Assembly (NCBI RefSeq): GCF_947499705.1
Contig: NZ_CANMPJ010000001.1
Coordinates: forward strand, 1-64,000
Direction: 5' to 3'
Length of the DNA: 64,000 nucleotides
DNA from: an uncultured Erythrobacter sp.
GTDB taxonomy: Bacteria; Pseudomonadota; Alphaproteobacteria; Sphingomonadales; Sphingomonadaceae
Below are positions 10,601 through 19,000 of the stretch, piece after piece. The position numbers were made by a program, and so were the translations under genes. Under the pieces are notes generated by a model, which made no database searches, was not told where the DNA came from, and was given only the letters and a program-made list of their open reading frames with translations. Within the stretch, counting starts at the first letter, position 1; each line of letters opens with the position of its first letter.

Positions 10601-10748
10601 CATTGCCAACGCGCTCAATCAGGCGCAGCGATCGATGATTCAGGATCCAGCCACCTCGCATCCCTATTTCTGGGGAAGCTTCTTCGTGGTTGGCGATACG
10701 GACAACCGCATGCTCGATCAGGCTGGTTCGCGCAGAGCCGCGCTATAA
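7611..10748 (+). CDS. CHAT-domain (caspase-like) lipoprotein with helical repeat region
   Basis: About 1,045 residues from the chosen start. The N-terminus is a lipoprotein signal with lipobox VLTGC near residue 23, so the protein is probably anchored in the envelope. A long alpha-helical middle region looks like degenerate TPR repeats, followed by a coiled-coil-like stretch near residues 550-620. The C-terminus is a CHAT protease domain, related to caspases and separases. It shows HFATHGL with catalytic His about residue 881, LSACQTA with catalytic Cys about residue 931, then AVMATYW and the family ending HPYFWGSFFVVGD. The start at 7611 fits the signal peptide and RBS; the open frame extends to 7470 inside the exoprotein gene. 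It directly follows the exoprotein gene, so processing or sensing of that protein is a reasonable inference, not shown. The substrate is unknown. Confidence 0.9.
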   Translation: MPALRWTKMLLGGAAIGVVLTGCATSQPTGSGPAFALGTNANGEPCTASQNWTDQSYGDATIKYSDAFSVNCRGATSGVLSRVRTFDSASERSAFSAALTCGDPVSVELDGFNNASARRCLDPALGFSTVVIDASNGGTAYQISSAPNAVGAGFQAARILAGLDQPASARSDRTPVELASIPALPAGATLAQAEAGAGEALASVLGRGTALNFRGLHADASRFLRNSLSSLPDDAPGQIRAELLMEAGLADSNIQFFGSARRNLDAASREIARLSSAEQRILRPKLQIYRGLDALNQRDFASARSILSFLASDGLGSARDLSDPVTLVRLNSAPGEGADVRSSIALPDEEALREAFLRVQGNWARSVAELALDNPVGADAAITVAQGGLDELSAALRSANIREDGLFWLNARLLRQSGRIEADKGDYGAAIEAFDDAITELTRGALARSGTGRDPAIAELLLERASVVARSGASQSAVDEAYGDAVQVLVDAREESASYSTSLLQPYLDQLALQMEAGDSDAAGRYFEVLQIVGETGAARQLSALQDIVAEDSGIGVKRRQQTDLLRQISQLELDIEDARELGQSISELESSRAQFQSAYFELDAELQSESRLSQVSSKPAALSDLQSVLRRGEAYVRFAAMGDRVFGMLVEKDKAHSIRPGATVEEVLAITNDLRASIDGQIARGDLTEFGVTDSALLYQNLFREVDEVLRTKEELVVDGGTVLAGLPASVLVSDRGAALRFTEQEDRFDYTEIEFLATLMPTSVAMSPRSFIVSRNLPESNAQRDLIGFASPQPITTVPGSGEQIKIGNCLITPAQLAGLSRRFSPIPSDEIGYAAEALGLRDGPTLVSDAAFSDTAVLSRGQEGGDLGDYKVLHFATHGLTEGMFGCLESPSALLTSLGTDGESDLLLDFEEIAGLKLDANLVVLSACQTASAIGERTARLNGDSQPGSTLEGLVRSFFAAQARAVMATYWQTPNTGESEIFMREFYRSGRTNDIANALNQAQRSMIQDPATSHPYFWGSFFVVGDTDNRMLDQAGSRRAAL

Positions 10749-10778
10749 GATCGGGATAAGAAAAGGAACCGAGCACAC

Positions 10779-11210
10779 ATGCCCCCCGCAGCCCGAATTA
10801 CCGACATGCATACCTGCCCGATGGTCAATCCCGGGCCGGTTCCGCATGTGGGCGGGCCGATTATCAAGGGTCAGCCCAATGTCCTGACATGCTTCATGCC
10901 TCAGGCACGGGTGACGGATCAGTGTGTGTGCGTCGGTCCTCCGGACGTTATTGTGAAGGGATCAATGACGGTTCACGTCGGCGGTCTTCCCGCCGCGCGA
11001 ATGGGTGACATGACGGCGCATGGCGGAGTGATCGTCGTTGGCGCGCCTACGGTTCTTATCGGCGATGGTGCCAATGGCGGTGGCGGCGGCGCTGGCGCAG
11101 GTGCTGGTATGTCCAGCAAAGTGCCGTTCGACGCGCCAAACTTGCAGGCTCAGGCGATGATCGCTGCGCACAAGGCTGCGAAGCCCTTCTGCCGCCGCTG
11201 CCAAGCATAG
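10779..11210 (+). CDS. PAAR-domain T6SS spike-tip protein
   Basis: A 143-residue protein that is essentially one PAAR domain. It has repeated short beta motifs (MVNPGPVPHVGG, VIVKGSMTVHVGG, GAPTVLIGDGANGGG) and His/Cys residues such as DMHTC that would bind the structural metal at the cone tip. PAAR proteins cap the VgrG trimer and carry or recruit effectors. No toxin domain is fused; the C-terminal tail is short and ends in CRRCQA. The gene follows the CHAT gene by 30 bp on the same strand and precedes a DUF4123 adaptor gene by 9 bp. An AAGGA about 12 nt before the ATG is a plausible RBS. It is separated from vgrG by the tssK-ppkA block. Confidence 0.9.
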   Translation: MPPAARITDMHTCPMVNPGPVPHVGGPIIKGQPNVLTCFMPQARVTDQCVCVGPPDVIVKGSMTVHVGGLPAARMGDMTAHGGVIVVGAPTVLIGDGANGGGGGAGAGAGMSSKVPFDAPNLQAQAMIAAHKAAKPFCRRCQA

Positions 11211-11219
11211 GCCGCGCGC

Positions 11220-11729
11220 ATGGCGGGGTGGTATGCGATCGTCGATGGTGCAGCCGACCCCCGGCTCTATCCGGTCATTTCGGAATGTGCGAAATACGCC
11301 TGCCTTTATGAAGACGACTACGACGAAGACACACTCGCAGCTCTGCCTTATCTGGTCGAGCTAACCGAAGGCGAGAAATTGCCGGATCTCTGGCGCAAGC
11401 ACGAATCCGGTAGGTTCTGGGGCATCGTGTGTCAGTCGAACCTCGATCTGCCAGCTTTGCGCCGACATATGCGCAAATTCACGACTGCTCGCCTGCCGCT
11501 CGGCGAGGTCGTCCTATTCCGGTTTTGGGACCCGCGTGTCTTTGTGACTTTTGCCGAGGATGGCACCGAAGAAGAAGTCGCTCCGTTTTTCGAAAAGGTC
11601 GAAGCAGTGATCGCCGATCTCGGGCCGGACGGCAGGCGTCGCTATCATTGGGATGGTGGGGTGCAATCTTCATTCGCCAAACCGAAAGCCGACGCGCCAC
11701 ACGAAGCAGCACCGGGGGCACAAAGCTGA
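11220..11729 (+). CDS. DUF4123-domain T6SS adaptor (Tap/TEC-like)
   Basis: A 169-residue acidic protein with the DUF4123 pattern: an N-terminal YAIVDGA strand, LVELTEGEKLPDL, GIVCQSNLDLPALRRHMRKF, then VLFRFWDPRVF. Members of this family act as chaperones that load an effector onto a VgrG or PAAR tip. The gene starts 9 bp after the PAAR stop, so the two are probably co-transcribed. No obvious RBS precedes the ATG, which suggests coupling to PAAR translation. An effector gene would normally follow, but here the next gene is on the opposite strand and ends 10 bp away. The loaded cargo is therefore not evident nearby. Confidence 0.85.
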   Translation: MAGWYAIVDGAADPRLYPVISECAKYACLYEDDYDEDTLAALPYLVELTEGEKLPDLWRKHESGRFWGIVCQSNLDLPALRRHMRKFTTARLPLGEVVLFRFWDPRVFVTFAEDGTEEEVAPFFEKVEAVIADLGPDGRRRYHWDGGVQSSFAKPKADAPHEAAPGAQS

Positions 11730-11739
11730 GGTGCTTCGT

Positions 11740-13098
11740 TCAGTCGCCCTCGTTGATTGCGGCCTTGGTGGAATCGCGCTGCGTGGTGAACATCGTCAGT
11801 GCTTCGCCTGCCAAGGCTTCGACTTCCGACGTTTCGAAGGTCAGCGGGTCAAGCGGTTCACCGTTAATCCGGATCTCGTAGTGGAGATGGGGACCCGTCG
11901 ATCCTCCGGTCGTGCCGACATAGCCGATGATCTCGCCTTGCTTCACAGCCTTGCCCGGCTGAAGACCATCAGCAAACGCATTGAGGTGCATGTACCAGGT
12001 CTGCATCCCTTCGCCGTGGTCCAGTCGGATGAAGTTGCCCGCCGCGCCGCGTGGGGCCGCAAACAGGACAGTCGAATCGCCCGAAGCATAAATTGGCGTT
12101 CCTGTCGGAGCGGCGAAGTCGACGCCGTTATGCTTTCTTTGCGCCCGGGAGATCGGGTGCGTGCGGTAGCCATATTTGGAAGTTATCCGCGCGCCGTCGA
12201 CGGGGGTCCGCATCAACCCGCGCTCGTTGCCTTGCCCGCTTTCATCGAACCAGCGCTGCTCCGATTCATCGGGCGGGGTAAAGGCAAAATAGGTTTTGCT
12301 GCCTTTGGCCGTGTCGAGCCTGACATAGAGCAGCTTGGGCGGCGCGGCGTTGCGCCCGCTCTCCGTGACCGTTTCCTCCCAAGTAGCCGAGAATGTGTCG
12401 CCAAGCGCGACTTCGCGCTGGAAATCGAAGTCGAACGAAAAGGCTTTGGCGAAAGGTGTCGTCAAACTGTCGGGCAGACCCGCTTCCACCGCCGAGGCGT
12501 AAAACGTGTTCTGGTTGATCGTTCCGGTAACGGAGCGAACGCGGGTAGTCGCGGCGTCGAGGATGTTCTCGCGTTTGAACGTACCATCGGATTGGCGCGT
12601 GAGTTTCACCGAGGTTCCATTAGGCAATTCGGCGCTGATCGTGCGGACGGCCTTCGCGTCGCCATCTTCAGTGAGTTCCACAGCAACGCGCATTTGCTCC
12701 TGCGTGCCGAGTGCAGCGATTGCCTCTTCGGCCATAGTGAACGCATCGCCGGTCGGAACGCCCATCTCTTCGAGCGAAAAACCGAGATCGTCGACCCCGC
12801 GCACCTGAATGATCCGCACCGATGTGCTCGGAGTGGGTGTGGGTTCAGACGCCGCGTCCGGAGTGGCCTCGGCAGTCTGTGTTTCGGCGGGTCCTTCAGT
12901 GGGATTCGGCCAAAGGCAGTAGGCGCCGCCAGCTATTGCGAGCAGCGCGACTGGCGCAGCAATGTAGGCGGGCTTAAGTCCGCCCGACTTCGCCGGTTCA
13001 ATCGGCGTATCTTCAGCCGGAGCGGCAACCGGTTTCGGGTCCACCCACGTCTTCGGATCGAAAGAGGTCGTTTCCCGCTCCAAATCCTCCGCGCCCAA
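11740..13098 (-). CDS. M23 family peptidoglycan endopeptidase (MepM/Csd3-like), membrane anchored
   Basis: 452 residues from a TTG codon. An in-frame stop lies two codons upstream and the first ATG is only at residue 113, so a TTG (13098 or 13083) or the GTG at residue 19 must be used. A cytoplasmic head is followed by one membrane segment (about residues 43-62), a linker, and a middle domain like the second domain of MepM/Csd3 (FYASAVEAGLP, VALGDTFSATWEE). The LytM/M23 catalytic domain has metal ligands H323 and D327 in HNGVDFAAP and H406 in TGPHLHYE. The family cleaves peptide cross-links in periplasmic peptidoglycan. It is divergent from tssK and convergent with the DUF4123 gene. Placement inside the T6SS locus suggests a role like TagX in opening the wall for assembly, but a housekeeping enzyme or an effector remains possible. 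Confidence 0.85.
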   Translation of the reverse strand: MGAEDLERETTSFDPKTWVDPKPVAAPAEDTPIEPAKSGGLKPAYIAAPVALLAIAGGAYCLWPNPTEGPAETQTAEATPDAASEPTPTPSTSVRIIQVRGVDDLGFSLEEMGVPTGDAFTMAEEAIAALGTQEQMRVAVELTEDGDAKAVRTISAELPNGTSVKLTRQSDGTFKRENILDAATTRVRSVTGTINQNTFYASAVEAGLPDSLTTPFAKAFSFDFDFQREVALGDTFSATWEETVTESGRNAAPPKLLYVRLDTAKGSKTYFAFTPPDESEQRWFDESGQGNERGLMRTPVDGARITSKYGYRTHPISRAQRKHNGVDFAAPTGTPIYASGDSTVLFAAPRGAAGNFIRLDHGEGMQTWYMHLNAFADGLQPGKAVKQGEIIGYVGTTGGSTGPHLHYEIRINGEPLDPLTFETSEVEALAGEALTMFTTQRDSTKAAINEGD

Positions 13099-13183
13099 GT
13101 TTCAATTAGCGAAAGAAAAATCCCCGTGAGGCCAAACAGCGTGCTTTATCTGACCCGTCCTGTATGCTTAGTTGCTCGGGAAA

Positions 13184-13190
13184 GGGGGAG
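13184..13190 (+). promoter_or_regulatory. Ribosome binding site for tssK
   Basis: GGGGGAG lies 6 nt before the ATG at 13197 and selects it over the in-frame ATG at 13164. Confidence 0.55.
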
Positions 13191-13196
13191 CAAGGC

Positions 13197-14537
13197 ATGA
13201 GCGATCGCAACCGTGTTGCTTGGCGCGAAGGCATGTTCCTTCGGCCACAACACTTTCAGGCCCAAGACCGGTTCATGGAATCGTTCGTCGGCGCTCGGCA
13301 TGATTGGACGCAGCCGTATTCGTGGGGCTTTTCCGAGATTGAAGTCGATGCAGGATTGGCCGAGCTGGGGCAGTTTGCGATCAAGTCTGCCAAGGGCATC
13401 ATGCCCGACGGAACGCCGTTCTCGATACCGGGCGATCAACCCCCTCCGGAACCGCTCGCAGTAAGCGCGCAGACCCGCGACGCTGATATTTTCGTAACGC
13501 TGCCGCCGCGCCAATCGGGCGCAATCGAGTTCGCCGAATCCGAAGCAGGTTCGCTGGACGCACGCTTCTCGGTCACCGAGACGCAGGTCAGCGACAATTT
13601 CTCGACCGATCGAGCGATTGAGGGGATTGAAACCGGCACGCCGAATCTGCGGTTTGGTATGACACCGGATGAGACCGAAGGGCGCTTGCTGCTCGGCGTG
13701 GCGCGGGTCCGCGAAGTATCAGGTAAGAAACTGATCTTCGATGATCGTTTCATTGCGCCTGCTGTCGATGTTCGCGCGTCGAGGCTAAAGAGTGCGCTTT
13801 CCGACCTGATTGGCCGGTCCGACCAGATGGTTGGGGAACTCGCCTTGCGTGCGGCAGAATCGACCGAAGGCGGACAAGACACCTATCGGGCGTTTCTGCT
13901 GCTTCAATCGCTCAACCGTTGGGCTGCCATTCTGCGCCACCTAGTGACGCTGCCATCGGTTCACCCCGAAAGGATGTTCGAGAACCTGGTTGCTATGGCG
14001 GGCGAGATATCGACTCTGACACGCAAAGAGCGCCGCCCTCCGGAACTGCCCGAATACGATCATGAGAATTTGCAGGGATGCTTCGATCCTGTGATCGATC
14101 TGCTCCAGACATTGCTGTCGGGCGAGTTCGATCGTTCGGTCGAACCACTTGATCTCGATGCTCGGGGCCCCGGTTCTTATATGCACGTCGTCAAGAACCG
14201 CTCGCTGCTCAAGCAGAGCTACATCTATCTGGCGGTGGCGGACAAGACGAAGTCACTGGAGGATATCCGCAAGCGCTTCCCATCGGTCTGCAAAATTGGT
14301 CCGAACACCAAGATGCGCGAATTGGTTGCGAACCAGCTGCAGCCGGGCGTTGCGCTGCGTCATGTCACTACGCCGCCGACGCAGCTTCATGTGCTGCCGG
14401 GATATGTGTATTTTGAGCTTGATCGCGGCGCGGCCGACTGGGCCGAAATCTACGATGCACCGGCCATGGGCCTGTTCGTGGCGGATGACTGGCCTGAGCT
14501 GAAACTCGAACTATGGGCGGTTAAGCAGAAACAATGA
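13197..14537 (+). CDS. tssK: T6SS baseplate subunit TssK
   Basis: A 446-residue protein with the family opening WREGMFLRPQHFQAQDRF and the conserved SRLKSALSD and LAVADKT regions. TssK trimers connect the phage-like baseplate wedges (TssE, F, G) to the TssJLM membrane complex. Length is normal for the family. It is the first gene of a tightly packed operon: its stop overlaps the tssL start by 4 nt (ATGA). In many clusters tssJ sits just upstream of tssK; here that place is taken by the divergent M23 gene, with 98 bp between for promoters of both. Confidence 0.95.
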   Translation: MSDRNRVAWREGMFLRPQHFQAQDRFMESFVGARHDWTQPYSWGFSEIEVDAGLAELGQFAIKSAKGIMPDGTPFSIPGDQPPPEPLAVSAQTRDADIFVTLPPRQSGAIEFAESEAGSLDARFSVTETQVSDNFSTDRAIEGIETGTPNLRFGMTPDETEGRLLLGVARVREVSGKKLIFDDRFIAPAVDVRASRLKSALSDLIGRSDQMVGELALRAAESTEGGQDTYRAFLLLQSLNRWAAILRHLVTLPSVHPERMFENLVAMAGEISTLTRKERRPPELPEYDHENLQGCFDPVIDLLQTLLSGEFDRSVEPLDLDARGPGSYMHVVKNRSLLKQSYIYLAVADKTKSLEDIRKRFPSVCKIGPNTKMRELVANQLQPGVALRHVTTPPTQLHVLPGYVYFELDRGAADWAEIYDAPAMGLFVADDWPELKLELWAVKQKQ

Positions 14538-16015
14538 GCGGGGACGACCGGAACAAGACGGTGTTTCGCCCTTCGCCACTGAAGGGCAAAGGCGGCGGCG
14601 CCGGTTCCGGAGCAAACTCGCCGGGCGGACAAAGCGGGCAGCAGTCGTCGGGAGGCTTTAGCAGTACCGACGATTGGGATTCTCCCGCACCCCCGGGAAC
14701 CCCTCCTCCCCCTCCTCCAGCATCGGGTGGATCATTCAAGCCGCTGGACAACGATCCATTCGGTGTCCCGGCCCAGCCAGCTCCATCTGGCGGACCGAAA
14801 CTCGACACCAGCGATGCCCAGTTTCACGACACCGTTCCGCCCGCTCCGCAGCCACCGGATGATCGTAACCCATTGATGGCGTATGCTGCGCCGGTTCTGG
14901 CGATGGCGGCGGCGCTTCAGTCGGGTCGATGGGAAATCTCGATGGGTGAATTCCATCGCCGTGCACGCGAAGCCATCGGTAAGTTCGAATCCGCAATCCA
15001 ACCGATCTACAGCGAAGGCGTACGTCAGCGGGCCAAGTATGCAGTTTGCGCAACCGTCGACGATATTGCCCAGAACCTGCCCGGCGTGGGCGGCGGTGGT
15101 GCGCAGTGGGCGCAGCGCAATATGGTCGTGACGTTCTTCCGCGAGAGTATTGGTGGGGACCGGTTCTGGGATTTTGTGCAGGAGATGCTGCGCGACCCAG
15201 CGAAGAACCGCGATCTTATCGAACTGTTCCACGCTTGCATCGCCACCGGCTTCGAAGGACGCACACGCGCGATGCCGGACGGCTTCAGCAAACGGCAACA
15301 GGTCAGCGCAAACCTCATCGGAGCGCTCGAACATGTTCGCAGCCTATCCGAGCGCGACATGGTCACTCAGTGGCAAGGCGCCGATGCACCTCGCAAGCCG
15401 AACAATTTTTGGAGCATAGTCGGCTTGGTCGCTGCGGCGACCGCTGGCATCTGTTTCCTGATCTTCCTGATGTTCTTCCTCGCGCTAATGGCGAGCGGAT
15501 CTTCGCCCTATGACCGGGTGGCGGCTCTGTTGCAGGAGGAGCCGGTGGCACTCAGTCGCAACGCTGCTCCCCTTGAGCTCCCGGCAACAGGCACCGAAAC
15601 TCGGCTTCGGCAATTTCTCTCCAGTGAGATTGATCAGGGCCTGGTGACTGTCGATGGCAACCGAGTGCGCACGACCATCGGTACCCTGTTCGAACCGGCC
15701 TCGGATCAGCTGACGTCAGGCCGCACCCCGATCTTCACGAAGATTGGGCAAGCCATCGAGTTTGAGAGCGGCCCTGTCACGGTCGAAGGCCACGCCGATT
15801 CCGACAAAATCTCGACCATCGCATTTCCAGACAACATCGCATTGTCGCGAGCGCGGGCTCAGACGGTGGCGCAGATCATCCGAGGCGAGCTAACCGATGC
15901 GTCGCGAGTTACCGTGGTCGGTTTGGGAGACACCGTTCCGCTTGCATCCAACGACACAGCCGAAGGCAAGGCGCAGAACCGGCGCGTTGAATTTGTTGTC
16001 GAGCTTGGTGAATAG
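14534..16015 (+). CDS. tssL: T6SS membrane subunit TssL (DotU) with C-terminal OmpA-like domain
   Basis: 493 residues. A Pro/Gly/Ser-rich cytoplasmic head (about 1-110) is followed by the DotU domain (about 110-290, including NPLMAYAAPVLAMAAAL and VCATVDDIAQNLPG), one membrane segment (about 293-318) and a periplasmic OmpA-like peptidoglycan-binding domain (VTVEGHADSD, NIALSRARAQTV, QNRRVEFVVE). TssL joins TssM in the inner membrane and docks TssK. The fused OmpA module makes this an 'evolved' TssL able to hold the cell wall directly, which may matter because no tssJ is present. It is coupled to tssK by ATGA and tssM starts 25 nt downstream. Confidence 0.95.
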   Translation: MSGDDRNKTVFRPSPLKGKGGGAGSGANSPGGQSGQQSSGGFSSTDDWDSPAPPGTPPPPPPASGGSFKPLDNDPFGVPAQPAPSGGPKLDTSDAQFHDTVPPAPQPPDDRNPLMAYAAPVLAMAAALQSGRWEISMGEFHRRAREAIGKFESAIQPIYSEGVRQRAKYAVCATVDDIAQNLPGVGGGGAQWAQRNMVVTFFRESIGGDRFWDFVQEMLRDPAKNRDLIELFHACIATGFEGRTRAMPDGFSKRQQVSANLIGALEHVRSLSERDMVTQWQGADAPRKPNNFWSIVGLVAAATAGICFLIFLMFFLALMASGSSPYDRVAALLQEEPVALSRNAAPLELPATGTETRLRQFLSSEIDQGLVTVDGNRVRTTIGTLFEPASDQLTSGRTPIFTKIGQAIEFESGPVTVEGHADSDKISTIAFPDNIALSRARAQTVAQIIRGELTDASRVTVVGLGDTVPLASNDTAEGKAQNRRVEFVVELGE

Positions 16016-16039
16016 GCGGAGGCTGGCGAGAGAGCGACG

Positions 16040-19000
16040 ATGAAAAAGTTCTTCACTAGCTGGTGGACGATATCGATCTTCACGATCTTGATGTTGATCC
16101 TGCTTTGCTCGGTCGGTCTGCCGCTGTTCGTCGAATGGATGCAGCCGCTGTGGGTGCGGCTTACCTTCGCGGGCGGATTCGTCGCGCTGTGGTTGCTATG
16201 GTTCTTCATTCGCCGGTGGCGCGCGAAGCGGGCCGAGGCTGCGCTGGCCAAGGAACTGGCTGGTCCCGATCCCGGCGATGAAGAAGCCGAGGCGGTTCAG
16301 CAACGCATGGCCGACGCGCTGGCCGAGCTGCGCAAAGCGACCGGCAAGAAGCGGAATTATCTCTACTCATTGCCTTGGTATGTGATCATCGGCCCTCCCG
16401 GCGCCGGCAAGACGACGGCGCTGGTCAATTCCGGGCTACGTTTCCCGTTCTCAGATCAGGCGATGAAGGGCACCGGCGGCACGCGCAATCTCGACTTCAT
16501 GTTCGCCGAAGAAGCCGTTCTGGTTGACACGGCAGGCCGCTATACGACGCAGGATTCCGACCGCGAAGTCGACAATGCCGGTTGGACACGGCTGCTGGAG
16601 ATGCTCAAGAAGCACCGGCAGTTCGAACCAATCAACGGTGTGTTTGTGGCAATCCCGGCCGACGATCTGCAGCGCGGCGACGTGCGCGTGATTGATGAAC
16701 ACGCCGCGATCATCAGGCGGCGCTTGCGTGAAATACGCGAAACACTGCAGACTGAACTGCCGGTCTACCTGCTCATCACCAAGAGCGACTTGCTCGCTGG
16801 TCTGACCGAGTTCTTTGGTGATCTCGATGTCGAGGGCCGCCGCGCCGTCGTCGGCCACACATTCGACTGGAAACACAAACGTTTCTCGTCAGAGGACGTG
16901 ACGACCGCATTCGATCAATTCGCCAATGATCTATCCGCACGCACGCCCAAGCGGCTCGAGGACGAGAAAGATATCCGGCGTCGCGGTCTGATCCTTGGGT
17001 TCCCAGGGCAATTGGGCGCATTGCGCCCGGCGCTGCACCGTCTGATCGAAGGCGCCTTTATCAACGAAGATCGCCCGAGCGGGCAGTTGCGCGGTTTCTA
17101 TCTTACCTCGGGCACGCAGGATGGTAGTGCGATTGACCGCATCTTGCAGGGTGTTTCGCAGGCATACAGCCGCGACGACCCAGCGGCGCGCGAGGGGGGA
17201 AAAGCCTATTTCCTGAACCGCCTGCTGACCGATGTCGCATTTGGCGAGGCCGGTCTGCCGACTGCCGACCCGGTGGTGGTGCGTAAGCGGAAGATCAGGC
17301 TGACCGCAATGGTCGGCGGTATCGCGGCGCTCGGATTACTGTCCGTAGCACTCTGGACCGTCAGCTTCTTTGGCAATCGCGACTTTCAGGATCAGTCCGA
17401 GCTGGCAGCGGCTGAGATCGAGCAGGAACGCGACACGCTCCGCGCAGATCTGGTCCGCGTGGGAAGCAATGACACGTCGCTGGAACAGCTACTCCCTCTG
17501 CTCGACCGGCTCCGCAACATGCCCGAAGGCTATGCCGCCCGGCAGGAGGGTGGACCTTCGTGGTGGATGCGTTGGGGGCTGTTCCAATGGGGCCTCAGCC
17601 GCCGCAATGAAGAGACTTATCAGGCCGCCTTGCGCCGAATGCTGCTGCCGCGCGTGATCCTGCGGCTCGAAGACAAGATGCGGCAGGAAGTGAACAATCC
17701 AGTTGCTTTGTACGAACCGCTCAAGGTCTATCTGATGCTGGGCGGAGCTGCGCCAGAAGGTAAGATCGATGCAGAAGCGGTGACCGAATACATCGGCCGC
17801 GACTGGGCCTATGAAGTCTATCCCGGTGCCGAGATGGAAGGCATCCGCGGCCGCCTCAACAACCATCTCAAGGCGCTGATCGAGGACCCGAACATTTCGC
17901 AGAGTTGGGCTGGTCAGAAAGCTCCGCTCGATGCGGATCTGGTTGCGGCGTCACGCGCTAGCGTCGGCACCATGAGCCTCGCCCAGCGGGCCTATGTGAT
18001 CATGCGCGCCAAGGCCGCCGATCCGACCAAGGATTGGATGATGGGTGACATCCTCCAGCCCGGCGACGCGGCAGCCTTTGCCAACCCTGACGAAGTGATG
18101 GGCAAACAAGTGCCGTTCTTCTTCACGGTGGCCGGGTTCAACACCTATCGCTTGCAAAAAGAACTTATCGGCAGCGATCTGCGCGACGAATTGTGGGTGC
18201 TCGGCGAAGATGCCGAGACCGCCAGTATCCAGCGCGAACTCAACAACCTCGATGGCGGGATCGCGGGGGCCTATGCCAACGAGTATATCGAGCAATGGCA
18301 AGGCGTGATCGACTCGCTCAAGGCTGCCGATTACTTCAACGACCCGCGCGCATTCAGCGCCTTCACCAAGGGTGTATCCCCGCTCAAACTCGTGCTTGAA
18401 GAAGTGCGCAAGAACACGACCTTCGACAACTCGATCGAGGAAGAAGGCGGGCGGATGATCCAGGATGAGCTTAACCGCAACCGCTTTGCGCGCGCCGCCA
18501 CTCGGCTGGGCGGGGCCGGATCCGATGGGCCGCGTGGTCTCACCGCTGATGCACAGATTGCGCAGCACTTCCGCAGCGTCAATGAGTGGGTCGGCGATGG
18601 TGAAGGGCCGGGCGAAATCGACGCATTTATCGATGTTGTGCGCCAAACCTTCACGCAGGTTCGTGCTTCACGCGGGCCGGGGCAAGCGGCTGGCAGCGCA
18701 GGTCAGCAACTGGCGCAGGCAATCGCTCCGCTGGAGACTGCGGCACTCGAAGTTCCCGACCTGGTTCAGGAATTTGCTCAGGATGTCGCGGGCGGTGGCA
18801 GCGATGCGCAGATCAGCGTGCTGCAAGGTGAAACGTCTCAAGTCTATGGCGATCAGGTCCTCGCTTCCTGCGAAGCGGCGGTCGACGGTAAGTATCCCTT
18901 CGATGCCGGTTCGAGCGCCGATGCCAGTCCGGGCGATCTCCGAACCGCTTTTGGTGGTGGGGGGCAGGTCACTCAATTCGTCAACACAAGGCTAGAGCCT

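Noticed and set aside
11653..13200. A 515-codon plus-strand frame opposite the M23 peptidase gene
   Set aside because: The minus strand encodes a clear M23 enzyme with catalytic motifs; the plus frame has no domain and overlaps the start of tssK.
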